Of a stretch of 64,000 nucleotides of DNA, positions 41,785 to 49,565 are shown one piece after another. The position numbers and the translations under genes were made by a program. The first letter of the stretch is position 1. Every line of letters begins with the position of its first letter. The stretch comes from JBAXTZ01 sp037129925 (lineage in GTDB: Bacteria > Bacillota > Negativicutes > JBAXTZ01): assembly GCA_037129925.1 (NCBI GenBank), contig JBAXTZ010000009.1, positions 1-64,000 of the forward strand, read 5' to 3'. Under the pieces are notes generated by a model. The model saw nothing but the letters and a program-made list of their open reading frames with translations. It made no database searches and was not told where the DNA came from.

Positions 41785-41814
41785 TTTCTCTCCTTACGAT
41801 ATTTTTTGCGTAAA

Positions 41815-41846
41815 ACGCAAAGATAACCACGAATCAACGTAGTTAT
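41815..41846 (-). promoter_or_regulatory. Two-hairpin leader of solute-binding paralogue 4
   Basis: Minus strand after the -10: arms GATAACTACG and CGTGGTTATC (one G-T pair, loop TTGATT), directly followed by TTTGCG-TTTTA-CGCAAA. The second stem ends about 25 bases before the ATG; its 3' arm extends a little past this span. Possible operator or mRNA-stability element. Confidence 0.5.
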
Positions 41847-41849
41847 CTC

Positions 41850-41878
41850 ATTATAAAATATTCATGTTCCATAAACAA
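41850..41878 (-). promoter_or_regulatory. Promoter of solute-binding paralogue 4
   Basis: On the minus strand, TTGTTT (41878-41873), 17-base spacer, TATAAT (41855-41850). The hairpin leader follows at once. Confidence 0.6.
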
Positions 41879-41888
41879 TAAATCAATT

Positions 41889-41914
41889 CAAAAACTGCAC
41901 AATTTACTGCAGTT
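41889..41914 (-). terminator. Terminator after the ChbG/YdjC gene
   Basis: Minus strand: AACTGCA paired with TGCAGTT across an eight-base loop, followed by TTT. It lies about 35 bases after the stop of the deacetylase gene. Confidence 0.65.
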
Positions 41915-41949
41915 ACCTGTACATAATGACTTACATATTGTTCGTTTGA

Positions 41950-42720
41950 CTATATCCGGTCAAAATTGGTCAGCATAATATCGTTGTCCCGAATAAACCG
42001 CTTCATTTCGTAAGAAGTAAGCACAGCAAGTTCATTGGACCGTGCCAAATTATAGCTGCTGGATTTCATCAGTTCCTGTTCGACATACGCAGGATGACAC
42101 ATCACCTCTAATGATTGTACTCCGCGTTCCATCTGTGCCAATATTTCAGCTTGCAATTGCCAAATGCTCACGCCGTCATCATAAAACTTGATTGTAAACT
42201 CATCGGTTGTGCGCAATCCCGCTGCAATTATCATGGCTTTGGTATCCCGGCCGGCGACGATATTATGATGCCGCATCGGAACTGCTAGTTCTTGGGTTAA
42301 ACGCAGCGCTACGGCAAAATTATCGCCATAAAAATGGGAATGGTGATGACTGTCAATATGCGTCAAGCCTAAACCCAGTGATTGAAATTTGGCAATTTGC
42401 GCGCGATACTCTTTTTCAACATCAGAAGCCCTCGCGTGTTCGAGCATCAATGGCACATTGCGATAAAAGAAGCCGTCAGCATCAACTAAACTTGGAATTT
42501 CACTTGCCGGCAACACCGGTTTGCCACAGGTCAGCGTAAGATGCAAGCCGATACGATTAATCCCGTATGCTTTCAATAGCGCTGCGCCTTCTTCCGCGTA
42601 AGGCATACCAACCATCATCGTAGTATCCGACACCAGGCCGTCACGCATCGCCCGCACTATTCCCAAGGTCACGCCACGATTCATTCCAAAATCATCGGCA
42701 TTAATAATTAGCTTCAACAT
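41950..42720 (-). CDS. Carbohydrate deacetylase, ChbG/YdjC (HpnK) family
   Basis: A 256-residue cytoplasmic zinc-dependent deacetylase. Motifs LIINADDFGMNRGVTLGI, GLHLTLTCGKPVLP and the metal-binding HIDSHHHSHFYGDN are diagnostic of the YdjC fold. Members deacetylate N-acetylglucosamine residues of chitobiose or related oligosaccharides, or hopanoid sugars (HpnK). With sugar-binding and glycosidase genes nearby, an oligosaccharide role is favoured. It follows xpt by 30 bases on the same strand. Confidence 0.88.
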   Translation of the reverse strand: MLKLIINADDFGMNRGVTLGIVRAMRDGLVSDTTMMVGMPYAEEGAALLKAYGINRIGLHLTLTCGKPVLPASEIPSLVDADGFFYRNVPLMLEHARASDVEKEYRAQIAKFQSLGLGLTHIDSHHHSHFYGDNFAVALRLTQELAVPMRHHNIVAGRDTKAMIIAAGLRTTDEFTIKFYDDGVSIWQLQAEILAQMERGVQSLEVMCHPAYVEQELMKSSSYNLARSNELAVLTSYEMKRFIRDNDIMLTNFDRI

Positions 42721-42750
42721 TCAATTTACCTCTCAAAATATATTTAATGC

Positions 42751-43323
42751 CTAGTCTTCAAATTCAATTTCCAGTCCACTGATGCTCTTGATTCGCGCCA
42801 TTGCTTCGACATGAACACCTTGTGCGCGTAGCACTTGTCCGCCCGGTTGGAATGATTTTTCGATTGCTACAGCCACTCCTGCCAATTTCGCGCCGCTTTG
42901 CTCGACAATATTACACAACCCCAACGACGCACTACCCATCGCCAAAAAATCATCAACTACCAAAACTGAATCAGCTTCATTGAGATAGTTTTTACTGACC
43001 GCGATATCATAATCTTTGTTGTGCGTATATGAATGTACCCGGGCGCTATATACTGCCGAACCAAGTTTGGCAGTGCGGCGTTTTTGCGCAAACACTACCG
43101 GTACATTCATCGCATAACCAGCCATGACGGCTATCGCTATCCCAGATGCCTCTACAGTTAATATCCGCGTTACTCTTGTTCCCTTAAACCGACGTTTTAT
43201 TTCGTCACCAATGTTTTTCATCAACACCGGGTCAATTTGATGATTCAAAAATGAATCTACCCGAACAATTTGCCCCGGCAACACTTTTCCGTCTTTTAGA
43301 ATTCGCGCTTTAAAATCTTTCAT
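42751..43323 (-). CDS. xpt: Xanthine phosphoribosyltransferase
   Basis: A 190-residue purine-salvage enzyme converting xanthine and PRPP to XMP. The N-terminal GQIVRVDSFLNHQIDP, the VEASGIAIAVMAGYAMNVP stretch, FAQKRRTAK, and PRPP-binding VLVVDDFLAMGSASLGL match Firmicute Xpt. GGAGGTGAGCC precedes the ATG. An intrinsic terminator lies just upstream of that site, between rpsR and xpt. No purine riboswitch was recognised in the short leader. Confidence 0.93.
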   Translation of the reverse strand: MKDFKARILKDGKVLPGQIVRVDSFLNHQIDPVLMKNIGDEIKRRFKGTRVTRILTVEASGIAIAVMAGYAMNVPVVFAQKRRTAKLGSAVYSARVHSYTHNKDYDIAVSKNYLNEADSVLVVDDFLAMGSASLGLCNIVEQSGAKLAGVAVAIEKSFQPGGQVLRAQGVHVEAMARIKSISGLEIEFED

Positions 43324-43343
43324 GGCTCACCTCCAAAATAAAG

Positions 43344-43373
43344 AAAAAACAGCGGCATAAATCCGCTGTTTTT
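43344..43373. terminator. Terminator between rpsR and xpt
   Basis: Perfect 11-bp arms AAAAACAGCGG (43345-43355) and CCGCTGTTTTT (43363-43373) with a seven-base loop. The T-run on the minus strand ends about 10 bases before the xpt ribosome site. Confidence 0.88.
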
Positions 43374-43381
43374 GGACACAG

Positions 43382-43609
43382 TTAGTCTGCTTGGAATGGC
43401 AACAGAGCGATATTACGAGCGCGTTTAACCGCACGAGTAATCTCACGTTGATGTTTTGCGCAAGTACCGGTAATACGACGAGGCAATATCTTGCCACGCT
43501 CAGTAATTACCCGCTCCAAACGTCGGAAATCTTTATAATTGATAATAGTTTTGTCAACACAGAATTGACATATTTTTTTTCTCGGTCGTCTGTTTCTGAA
43601 ATTTTTCAT
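43382..43609 (-). CDS. rpsR: 30S ribosomal protein S18
   Basis: A 75-residue basic protein of the 30S platform that pairs with S6. The core INYKDFRRLERVITERGKILPRRITG is diagnostic. The N-terminal KKICQFCVD has a CxxC pair, while the family's second Cys pair is mostly absent. GAGGTAGCG precedes the ATG. It is the last gene of the rpsF-ssb-rpsR cluster. rplI, often next in other genomes, is not here. Confidence 0.98.
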   Translation of the reverse strand: MKNFRNRRPRKKICQFCVDKTIINYKDFRRLERVITERGKILPRRITGTCAKHQREITRAVKRARNIALLPFQAD

Positions 43610-43630
43610 CGCTACCTCCCTTTCATTAAT

Positions 43631-44035
43631 TTAGAATGGGATTTCTTCTTCAGGCAATACTTCCTGACCAAAACCAGACTGTGAGGAACTTGCGCTCCCG
43701 CCGGTAGGTTTTACTTCATGAGTAGCATCACGCGGCGATAAAAACTCAATATTTTGCGCGACCACTTCGGCCACTTTGCGTTTTTCGCCTTCTTTCGTTT
43801 CATACTCACGCAGTTGAAGTCTGCCCTCGACCAAAATACGTTTACCTTTTGTAAGGTTATTACCACATATTTCAGCTAACTTTTCCCATGTTACTATCGG
43901 CACAAATTCCGTGCGCTTGTTGTCGCCAAAACCACTGTTGACCGCGATAGAAAATGTTGCTACCGCTTTGCCGCCCGTAGTATAGCGAACCTCAGGATCA
44001 CGGGTCATATTGCCGATCAAAATCACTTTGTTCAT
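43631..44035 (-). CDS. ssb: Single-stranded DNA-binding protein
   Basis: A 134-residue SSB with one OB fold: MNKVILIGNMTRDPEVRYTTGG, the KRTEFVPIVTWEKLAEI stretch, and KGKRILVEGRLQLREYETKEG. A short Gly/Ser/Gln linker leads to the acidic tip PEEEIPF that recruits replication and repair partners. GGAGGATAG precedes the ATG. It sits between rpsF and rpsR as in Firmicutes. Confidence 0.97.
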   Translation of the reverse strand: MNKVILIGNMTRDPEVRYTTGGKAVATFSIAVNSGFGDNKRTEFVPIVTWEKLAEICGNNLTKGKRILVEGRLQLREYETKEGEKRKVAEVVAQNIEFLSPRDATHEVKPTGGSASSSQSGFGQEVLPEEEIPF

Positions 44036-44055
44036 CCTATCCTCCGACTCATCGA

Positions 44056-44343
44056 CTATTCGTCAAGGTTGATGACCATGTATTTTAATACATCGTCAGT
44101 GATCTTCATAACACGCTCAAGCTCGAATACAGCTTTGGGTTCAGCCGAGAATGTTACGATAGTGTAGAAGCCCTCGCGGTGCTTCTTAATCTCATAAGCC
44201 AGGCGACGTTTGCCCCAACGGTTAATTTCTTCGATAACCGCGCCGGAATTCTTCAACAACGTCTCGAACTTTAAAATGTTCGCTTCAATCGTCTCTTCTT
44301 CCAACTGCTTTAAGATGAAAACCACTTCGTACTTTTTCATCAT
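44056..44343 (-). CDS. rpsF: 30S ribosomal protein S6
   Basis: A 95-residue S6: KKYEVVFILKQLEEETIEANI, then NRWGKRRLAYEIKKHREGFY, a family signature. Two ATGs are in tandem at 44343 and 44340, with GGAGG upstream. The first gene of the rpsF-ssb-rpsR operon; its leader carries a hairpin resembling the S6:S18 autoregulatory motif. Confidence 0.97.
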   Translation of the reverse strand: MMKKYEVVFILKQLEEETIEANILKFETLLKNSGAVIEEINRWGKRRLAYEIKKHREGFYTIVTFSAEPKAVFELERVMKITDDVLKYMVINLDE

Positions 44344-44419
44344 GTTTCTTTACCTCCTATGGTCTTAGTCAGCGCTCAAATGCAGTCACCAGGCTATCGC
44401 CCGATCTGCATAACAGCTA

Positions 44420-44450
44420 CTGCTTCGGCCCCCGATTTACACGGGAGCAG
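44420..44450 (-). promoter_or_regulatory. S6:S18-binding leader motif, probable
   Basis: Minus strand: outer stem CTGCT/AGCAG, inner stem CCCG/CGGG with a TGTAAAT loop, and a one-sided bulge GGCCGA between the stems on the 3' side. Bulged CCG next to such stems is the feature of the known S6:S18 mRNA-binding motif upstream of rpsF. A second hairpin (TGCAG...CTGCA) follows. The rest of 44344-44670 holds only the promoter, this leader, and the terminator of prs-tRNA. Confidence 0.65.
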
Positions 44451-44473
44451 GGGTTGTTATACAACGCTAGGGT

Positions 44474-44502
44474 ATTATAGCAAAAACATTTCCAGTTAGC
44501 AA
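44474..44502 (-). promoter_or_regulatory. Promoter of rpsF-ssb-rpsR
   Basis: Minus strand: -35 TTGCTA (44502-44497), 17-base spacer, extended -10 TGC-TATAAT (hexamer 44479-44474). The transcript would start about 15 bases before the S6:S18-like hairpin. Confidence 0.8.
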
Positions 44503-44626
44503 ATAAAACCTGAACAATAAACCACAATAAACCACAATAACCACCATCAATCGTCTATTCTTTTCATATAATTCCCACAATTTTACAGTTGCAATTTGAT
44601 TATTAGTGAGTGGATTAGTGAGTAAA

Positions 44627-44660
44627 ACAAAAAAAGAGTTCACGGCAAAACCGCAAACCC
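44627..44660 (-). terminator. Terminator after tRNA-Thr
   Basis: Minus strand: 10-bp stem GGGTTTGCGG/CCGTGAACTC (three G-T pairs), loop TTTTG, then TTTTTTT. It lies about 11 bases after the tRNA 3' end. Confidence 0.8.
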
Positions 44661-44670
44661 TTATAAACAT

Positions 44671-44746
44671 TGGAGCCGAGGAGGGGATTCGAACCCCTGA
44701 CCTACTCATTACGAATGAGCCGCTCTGCCAACTGAGCTACATCGGC
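44671..44746 (-). tRNA. tRNA-Thr (anticodon CGT)
   Basis: A 76-base cloverleaf: acceptor GCCGATG, D-stem GCTC/GAGC, anticodon loop TTCGTAA, T-loop TTCGAAT on a 5-bp stem, and an encoded CCA end. The anticodon CGT reads ACG threonine codons. The acceptor stem has one mismatch at pair 6-67 (T opposite C). It begins 13 bases after the prs stop on the same strand and is followed by a terminator, so it may be processed from the prs transcript. Confidence 0.95.
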
Positions 44747-44759
44747 GTTGGATGATTTA

Positions 44760-45725
44760 TTATTTTAGCTGTTGTTCTTCTGCAAACAATTCGCTCATTG
44801 ACAATTCGCCAAAAATACGCGTTATTGATTTGGCAATTATCGGCGCCACCGACAGTGACACTATTTTCGGGATGCGTTTGTATGGATCGAGCGGAATCGT
44901 ATTAGTTACAATTACTTCTTCCAAAACTGAGTTTTGGATGTTTTCAATGGCTGGGTCGCTCAATATCGCGTGTGTTGCGCAGGCATATACCGCCTTTGCG
45001 CCCATCTTTTTGAGAGCTATTGCCGCTTCACACAGCGAGCCGGCACTGTCCACCATGTCATCGACTAACACTGCTGTTTTTCCTTCAACATCGCCGATAA
45101 GGTTCGCTACTTCCGCAACTCCGGGTCGCGGCCGGCGCTTTTCAATAATCGCTATTGAAGCCTGGAGCATATCTGCCATAATTCGGGCTCGAGTGACACC
45201 GCCTAAGTCTGGAGACACCACTACTAAGTTGTCAATTTTTTTGTGAGCGACATATTTTGCCAGCGTCGGAATGCCGCGCAGATGATCGACTGGTATATTG
45301 AAGAATCCTTGAATCTGATCAGCGTGCAAATCCATAGTAATTACCCGCGAGATACCGGCAGTTGTATATAAATCCGCCATAAGTTTTGCCGATATTGGTT
45401 CGCGACCACGAGTTTTTCGATCTTGACGGGCATATGCGTAATAGGGAATTATTGCAGTAATCGCCCGGCAAGATGCTCGCTTCATTGCGTCGGCCATTAT
45501 TAACAATTCAATGACATTGTCGTTTACCGGATTACAGGTCGACTGCACAATGAAGCAATCCGCCCCGCGTACCGTTTCCTCGATGAGCACTTGAGTCTCG
45601 CCGTTTTTAAATTTACTCACTTGCGCCTTGCCTAATTCAACGCCCAAGTAATTGGCAATCTCTTGCGACAGCTCTGGATGGGCGCTGCCACTGAAAAGCT
45701 TTAACTTTCGTTTAACTGTGTTCAT
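44760..45725 (-). CDS. prs: Ribose-phosphate pyrophosphokinase
   Basis: A 321-residue cytoplasmic enzyme making PRPP from ribose 5-phosphate and ATP for nucleotide, His and Trp synthesis. Family blocks: LFSGSAHPELSQEIANYLG, GADCFIVQSTCNPVNDN, IPYYAYARQDRKTRGREPI, the MDLHADQIQGFF stretch, and the PRPP site AVLVDDMVDSAGSL. It lies downstream of glmU and a sugar kinase gene. The upstream 77-base gap contains a palindrome ATGGCGCCAT (45774-45783) next to a TAAAAT -10-like sequence, so it may also have its own promoter. Confidence 0.96.
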   Translation of the reverse strand: MNTVKRKLKLFSGSAHPELSQEIANYLGVELGKAQVSKFKNGETQVLIEETVRGADCFIVQSTCNPVNDNVIELLIMADAMKRASCRAITAIIPYYAYARQDRKTRGREPISAKLMADLYTTAGISRVITMDLHADQIQGFFNIPVDHLRGIPTLAKYVAHKKIDNLVVVSPDLGGVTRARIMADMLQASIAIIEKRRPRPGVAEVANLIGDVEGKTAVLVDDMVDSAGSLCEAAIALKKMGAKAVYACATHAILSDPAIENIQNSVLEEVIVTNTIPLDPYKRIPKIVSLSVAPIIAKSITRIFGELSMSELFAEEQQLK

Positions 45726-45802
45726 CAGTTATTATTCTCTCCCTAACGTAATTACATCAAGATTTTACCACAAATGGCGCCATAAAAAAACAAAACGCTG
45801 AA

Positions 45803-46924
45803 TTATTCGTAGCGCAAGCGGGCAGCGCTGACAGTTTTTTTCATTTTGTCAAAGTTTAATTCCATTTGTCGCACCAATTCAAACTGGGTACGGCAACGAT
45901 CCAAGTTATGCCCCTCACGATGAATGCGAAAATAATTATCATTATCCAAGTAATCAGTCAAAAAACGCATCCCAGTTTCAAAAGTTATTACCTGACCGGC
46001 AATGCTCATGCTTTCTTGTTCAGCAGGATTAAGATAATTACTCGCTTCACTAAAATACCCATCGGTTATGGCATCAAACATCGGCAACTCAAACTTAACT
46101 TTGGACAAATCCCGTTCATCTTCTTCGGAAAAACAGGTAGAAGTACGAACCATGTCGCCAAAGTCATAGGCTGCCAAACCTGGCATAATCGTGTCCAAAT
46201 CGATAACGCAAACTGCCTCGCCAGTATTTTTGTCAAACATTACATTGTTGAGCTTGGTATCATTATGGGTAATTCGTTCAGGAATTTTGCCAGCGTCAAA
46301 CAAGTCTAACAAAGCAGTGGCTAACTTTTCATGACCGAGCACAAATTCTATTTCTGCCCGGCAACTGCCCGCCCGATTATATTGATCGCATTCGAGTTTG
46401 TCCATGAACGTTTTGTAACGCTTGCGAGTATTGTGAAAGTCCGGGATAGTGTCGTGCAGTCGCGCACCCGGCAAATCGGCAATCAGCGACTGAAACCTAC
46501 CGAACGCCCGTGCGGCTTCGCGTGCCATCGCCGGAGATTGCGCCGCGTCGTAGGTACAGGCCTCTTCGATAAATAGATATGTCCGCCAATAATTGCCCTC
46601 TTCATCGCTGATCCAAAAATCCTCGGTCGCCGTTGGAACGAGCTTTAACGCATACCGATCCGGGTCAACTAAGTTTTCTGCACGCAATTTTGCCCGCACA
46701 TGCCGCAGCACCCGCTCAACATTGTCCATTACTTTCCAAGGTTCTTTAAAAACATTAGCATTTATCCGCTGGTGAACATAGCGGGCAATTCTGCCATCAC
46801 GTTTGTATTCTGCTAAGTAAGTATCATTGATATGCCCGTTTCCAAACGGACGGGCACTAAAAAACTCCCCGGCAATTCGAAAGCGTTGCGACAATAACTC
46901 TAAATCTTGACGATCACCTTTCAT
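45803..46924 (-). CDS. APH-family sugar kinase, N-acetylhexosamine 1-kinase-like
   Basis: A 373-residue cytoplasmic kinase of the aminoglycoside phosphotransferase fold. The catalytic loop is ITHNDTKLNNVMFD and the metal site CVIDLDTIMPG; the DFGD in AAYDFGDMVRTSTCF is also conserved. The N-terminal PFGNGHINDTYLAEY matches NahK-type kinases that make GlcNAc/GalNAc 1-phosphate. It overlaps the glmU end by 11 bases. GlmU turns GlcNAc 1-phosphate into UDP-GlcNAc, so a GlcNAc salvage step is a natural inference. Other small-molecule substrates remain possible. Confidence 0.75.
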   Translation of the reverse strand: MKGDRQDLELLSQRFRIAGEFFSARPFGNGHINDTYLAEYKRDGRIARYVHQRINANVFKEPWKVMDNVERVLRHVRAKLRAENLVDPDRYALKLVPTATEDFWISDEEGNYWRTYLFIEEACTYDAAQSPAMAREAARAFGRFQSLIADLPGARLHDTIPDFHNTRKRYKTFMDKLECDQYNRAGSCRAEIEFVLGHEKLATALLDLFDAGKIPERITHNDTKLNNVMFDKNTGEAVCVIDLDTIMPGLAAYDFGDMVRTSTCFSEEDERDLSKVKFELPMFDAITDGYFSEASNYLNPAEQESMSIAGQVITFETGMRFLTDYLDNDNYFRIHREGHNLDRCRTQFELVRQMELNFDKMKKTVSAARLRYE

Positions 46925-48296
46925 TCAGCCTCCGAAACCGCGCGGCCCAATCCTGTTTATTTTCTTGTTTGGCACGGGCTAATCCAAGCGCGTCGCTTGG
47001 AACATCCTTAGTTATTGTAGCGCCGGCAGCAACATACGCACCCGTGCCGATTGTAACTGGCGCCACCAGATTTACATTACAACCGACAAACGCCCGATCC
47101 TCAATAGTGGTGCGATATTTTTTGAATCCGTCATAATTGACTGTAACAACGCCACAGCCAATATTAACGCCATCGCCCATATCCGTATCACCGATATAGG
47201 TCAAATGGGACACTTTGCTGTTGACGCCAATGTTGGAATTTTTCACTTCCACAAAATTTCCCAAATGCGCCCGCTCACCGATTACTGCGCCGGGACGCAA
47301 ATGAACATATGGTCCGACCGAGGCTCCGCTATGCACTTCGGCAAGGGTTGCATGGACGTTATGTATTTTGACATTGTGACCAATTTCAGTATTTATCAGC
47401 CGGGCATTTGGCCCGATTTCACAGTTGTCGCCAACGTCGGTCGCGCCTTCCAAAAAAGTATTCGGATAAATTATCGTATCATAGCCAATCGACACATCAC
47501 AGTCAATATAAATAGTCGCCGGATCGATAAGCGTTACGCCGTTTAGTAAATGTTTTTCACGAATTCGATCGCGAATTATTTTATCAGCTTGCGCCAGCTC
47601 GACCCGAGAGTTAACCCCAATAGTCTCCTGCCAATCGCCGACAACGACTGCACCAACTTTTTCTTGTTGATTATTTAATATACATATGACATCGGTTAAA
47701 TAATACTCACCTTGTGCGTTGTTCGGTGTAAGTTCTTTTAGCGCCGCAAACAGTTTTTCACAATCGAAACAATAAATTCCGCTATTATATTCATCAACAA
47801 CCAATTCTGCGGCGGTACAATCTTTTTTTTCGACAATCCGCAGCACCTGACCATCGTCGGTTCTGATCACGCGCCCATAGCCGGCATCCGGCATCTTAGC
47901 CGATAGAACGGTTGCCGCAACCTGTGTTTCGATGTGCTGTCGATACAATTTCGACAAAGTATCCGGCATGAGTAACGGTGTGTCACCGCATAGCACCATC
48001 ACTATCCCGTCAAAGTCAGAAAGCGCGGACTCCGCCATCATAACTGCATGGCCAGTACCTTTTTGCTCGTTCTGTTCGACATAGTCAGCTTGTTCGCCAA
48101 TGCTAGCGCGCACGATGTCCGCGCCAAAACCAACTACTACAACATTTCGAATGGCGCCAGCAGTAATAGCCGCGTCCAGCACATGCTGTAACATCGGTTT
48201 TCCAGCTGCGTTATGCATCACTTTTGGCAATGCCGATTTCATCCGGGTGCCTTTACCAGCCGCCAATATTATCGTCGCAAATTCATTTCGTAACAT
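46914..48296 (-). CDS. glmU: Bifunctional GlcNAc-1-P uridyltransferase / GlcN-1-P acetyltransferase GlmU
   Basis: A 460-residue cytoplasmic enzyme giving UDP-GlcNAc for peptidoglycan and lipid A. The N-terminal nucleotidyltransferase has IILAAGKGTRMKSALPKV and LCGDTPLL with QNEQKGTGHAV; the C-terminal half is a left-handed beta-helix with hexapeptides (EIGPNARLINTEIGHNVKI) and the acetyl-transfer region VSHLTYIGDTDMGDGVNIG. Full length. It feeds LpxA, the first enzyme of the LPS operon in this window. Confidence 0.97.
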   Translation of the reverse strand: MLRNEFATIILAAGKGTRMKSALPKVMHNAAGKPMLQHVLDAAITAGAIRNVVVVGFGADIVRASIGEQADYVEQNEQKGTGHAVMMAESALSDFDGIVMVLCGDTPLLMPDTLSKLYRQHIETQVAATVLSAKMPDAGYGRVIRTDDGQVLRIVEKKDCTAAELVVDEYNSGIYCFDCEKLFAALKELTPNNAQGEYYLTDVICILNNQQEKVGAVVVGDWQETIGVNSRVELAQADKIIRDRIREKHLLNGVTLIDPATIYIDCDVSIGYDTIIYPNTFLEGATDVGDNCEIGPNARLINTEIGHNVKIHNVHATLAEVHSGASVGPYVHLRPGAVIGERAHLGNFVEVKNSNIGVNSKVSHLTYIGDTDMGDGVNIGCGVVTVNYDGFKKYRTTIEDRAFVGCNVNLVAPVTIGTGAYVAAGATITKDVPSDALGLARAKQENKQDWAARFRRLNER

Positions 48297-48344
48297 AAAA
48301 TTCCCCCGTCTATTCCATATTAACCAATAACCCCGCTCACATTA

Positions 48345-49565
48345 TCAATGCATATGATCATCAATCCGCGCGTCAAACCCGGATGCGTGCAATTTCGCCA
48401 ATACTTCATCGATGTGATCGCGATTGCGGGTTTCAACTGCAACTTCAACCAAAACAAAGCCGAGTGGTAGCTCGCGTTCCAGACGATCTTGAGAAATCGA
48501 TGTAATATTTGCGCCGGTATTCGCAATAATGCTCAAACAATCGCGCAAAATTCCCGGCCGATCCTGGGCAGTCATTGCAATTCTAACCATGCGCCCACTG
48601 CGAATCAAACCACGATCGATAATCCGGCTAATAAGATTGATGTCAATATTTCCGCCAGAAACTATTGAAACAATTTTCTTGTGCCGGGGGATAATCCCGT
48701 TTAGCACTGCCGCTAGCGCCGTGGCTCCGGCTCCTTCAGCGATTACCCGGCTGCGTTCCATGAGCATGAATATCGTGGCCGCGATTTTGTCATCGTTTAC
48801 AACAAAAACATCATCTACATAATGTTCAATATGCCGAAAGCAATAGTCGCCGGGAATCTTTACTGCGATACCGTCGGCAATTGTCGTAGCGCTATTAGTG
48901 GTCATCAAGCGCCCTTCACGAAATGAGCGATACATCGCCGGAGCGCCCTCGGCTTGTATTCCATAAACCTTGACTTGCGGATTAAGCTCTTTTATTGCCG
49001 TCGCTATTCCCGATAATATCCCGCCGCCACCGATTGGAACAACTACCGCATCAACGTCTGGCATATCCTTCAATATTTCCAAACCGATAGTCCCTTGTCC
49101 GGCGATAACTGCCGGATCATTGAAGGGGTGAATAAAGGTCGATCCGCGTTGCTCGCAAATTTCCCGTGCTTTTCCATAGGCATCATCATAGACCGAGCCA
49201 AACTGAATGACTTCCGCGCCATAACCTTTAGTTGCCTCGACTTTTGCTAGGGGCGCAGTAGTTGGCATAATTATTGTTGCCTTGATACCGGCAGCCGTAG
49301 CGCCGTAAGCTACACCTTGTGCATGATTGCCGGCGCTCGAGGCCACAACACCACATGCCCGTTCAGCCTCGGTCAACGTGGCAATTTTGTTGTAAGCACC
49401 GCGCAACTTAAACGAACCAGTCTTTTGCCGATTTTCCAGCTTTAGAAAAACGTCTGAGCCGGTCATCGTCGTAAAACTCCGGCTCTGATCAAGCGCTGTC
49501 CGATAGACTACGCCGCTAATTCGCTCGGCGGCCGCCTGGATTTCTTCTAGTGTTACTAATTTCAT
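48345..49565 (-). CDS. ilvA: Threonine ammonia-lyase with C-terminal ACT domain
   Basis: A 406-residue PLP enzyme deaminating threonine to 2-oxobutyrate for isoleucine synthesis or fermentation. The PLP lysine lies in NRQKTGSFKLRGAYNK, then SSAGNHAQGVAYGA, PIGGGGILSGIATAI and IVSGGNIDINLI. A single ACT-type regulatory domain (VRIAMTAQDRPGILRDCLSI) follows from about residue 330. The short form with one ACT domain is common in Firmicutes; biosynthetic and catabolic roles are not separable here. It overlaps ispE in ATGA. Confidence 0.93.
   Translation of the reverse strand: MKLVTLEEIQAAAERISGVVYRTALDQSRSFTTMTGSDVFLKLENRQKTGSFKLRGAYNKIATLTEAERACGVVASSAGNHAQGVAYGATAAGIKATIIMPTTAPLAKVEATKGYGAEVIQFGSVYDDAYGKAREICEQRGSTFIHPFNDPAVIAGQGTIGLEILKDMPDVDAVVVPIGGGGILSGIATAIKELNPQVKVYGIQAEGAPAMYRSFREGRLMTTNSATTIADGIAVKIPGDYCFRHIEHYVDDVFVVNDDKIAATIFMLMERSRVIAEGAGATALAAVLNGIIPRHKKIVSIVSGGNIDINLISRIIDRGLIRSGRMVRIAMTAQDRPGILRDCLSIIANTGANITSISQDRLERELPLGFVLVEVAVETRNRDHIDEVLAKLHASGFDARIDDHMH

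Noticed and set aside
44467..44709. A minus-strand reading frame of 80 codons overlapping tRNA-Thr and its terminator
   Set aside because: It begins inside the tRNA (MSRSGVRIPSS is a familiar translated tRNA sequence) and has no ribosome site.
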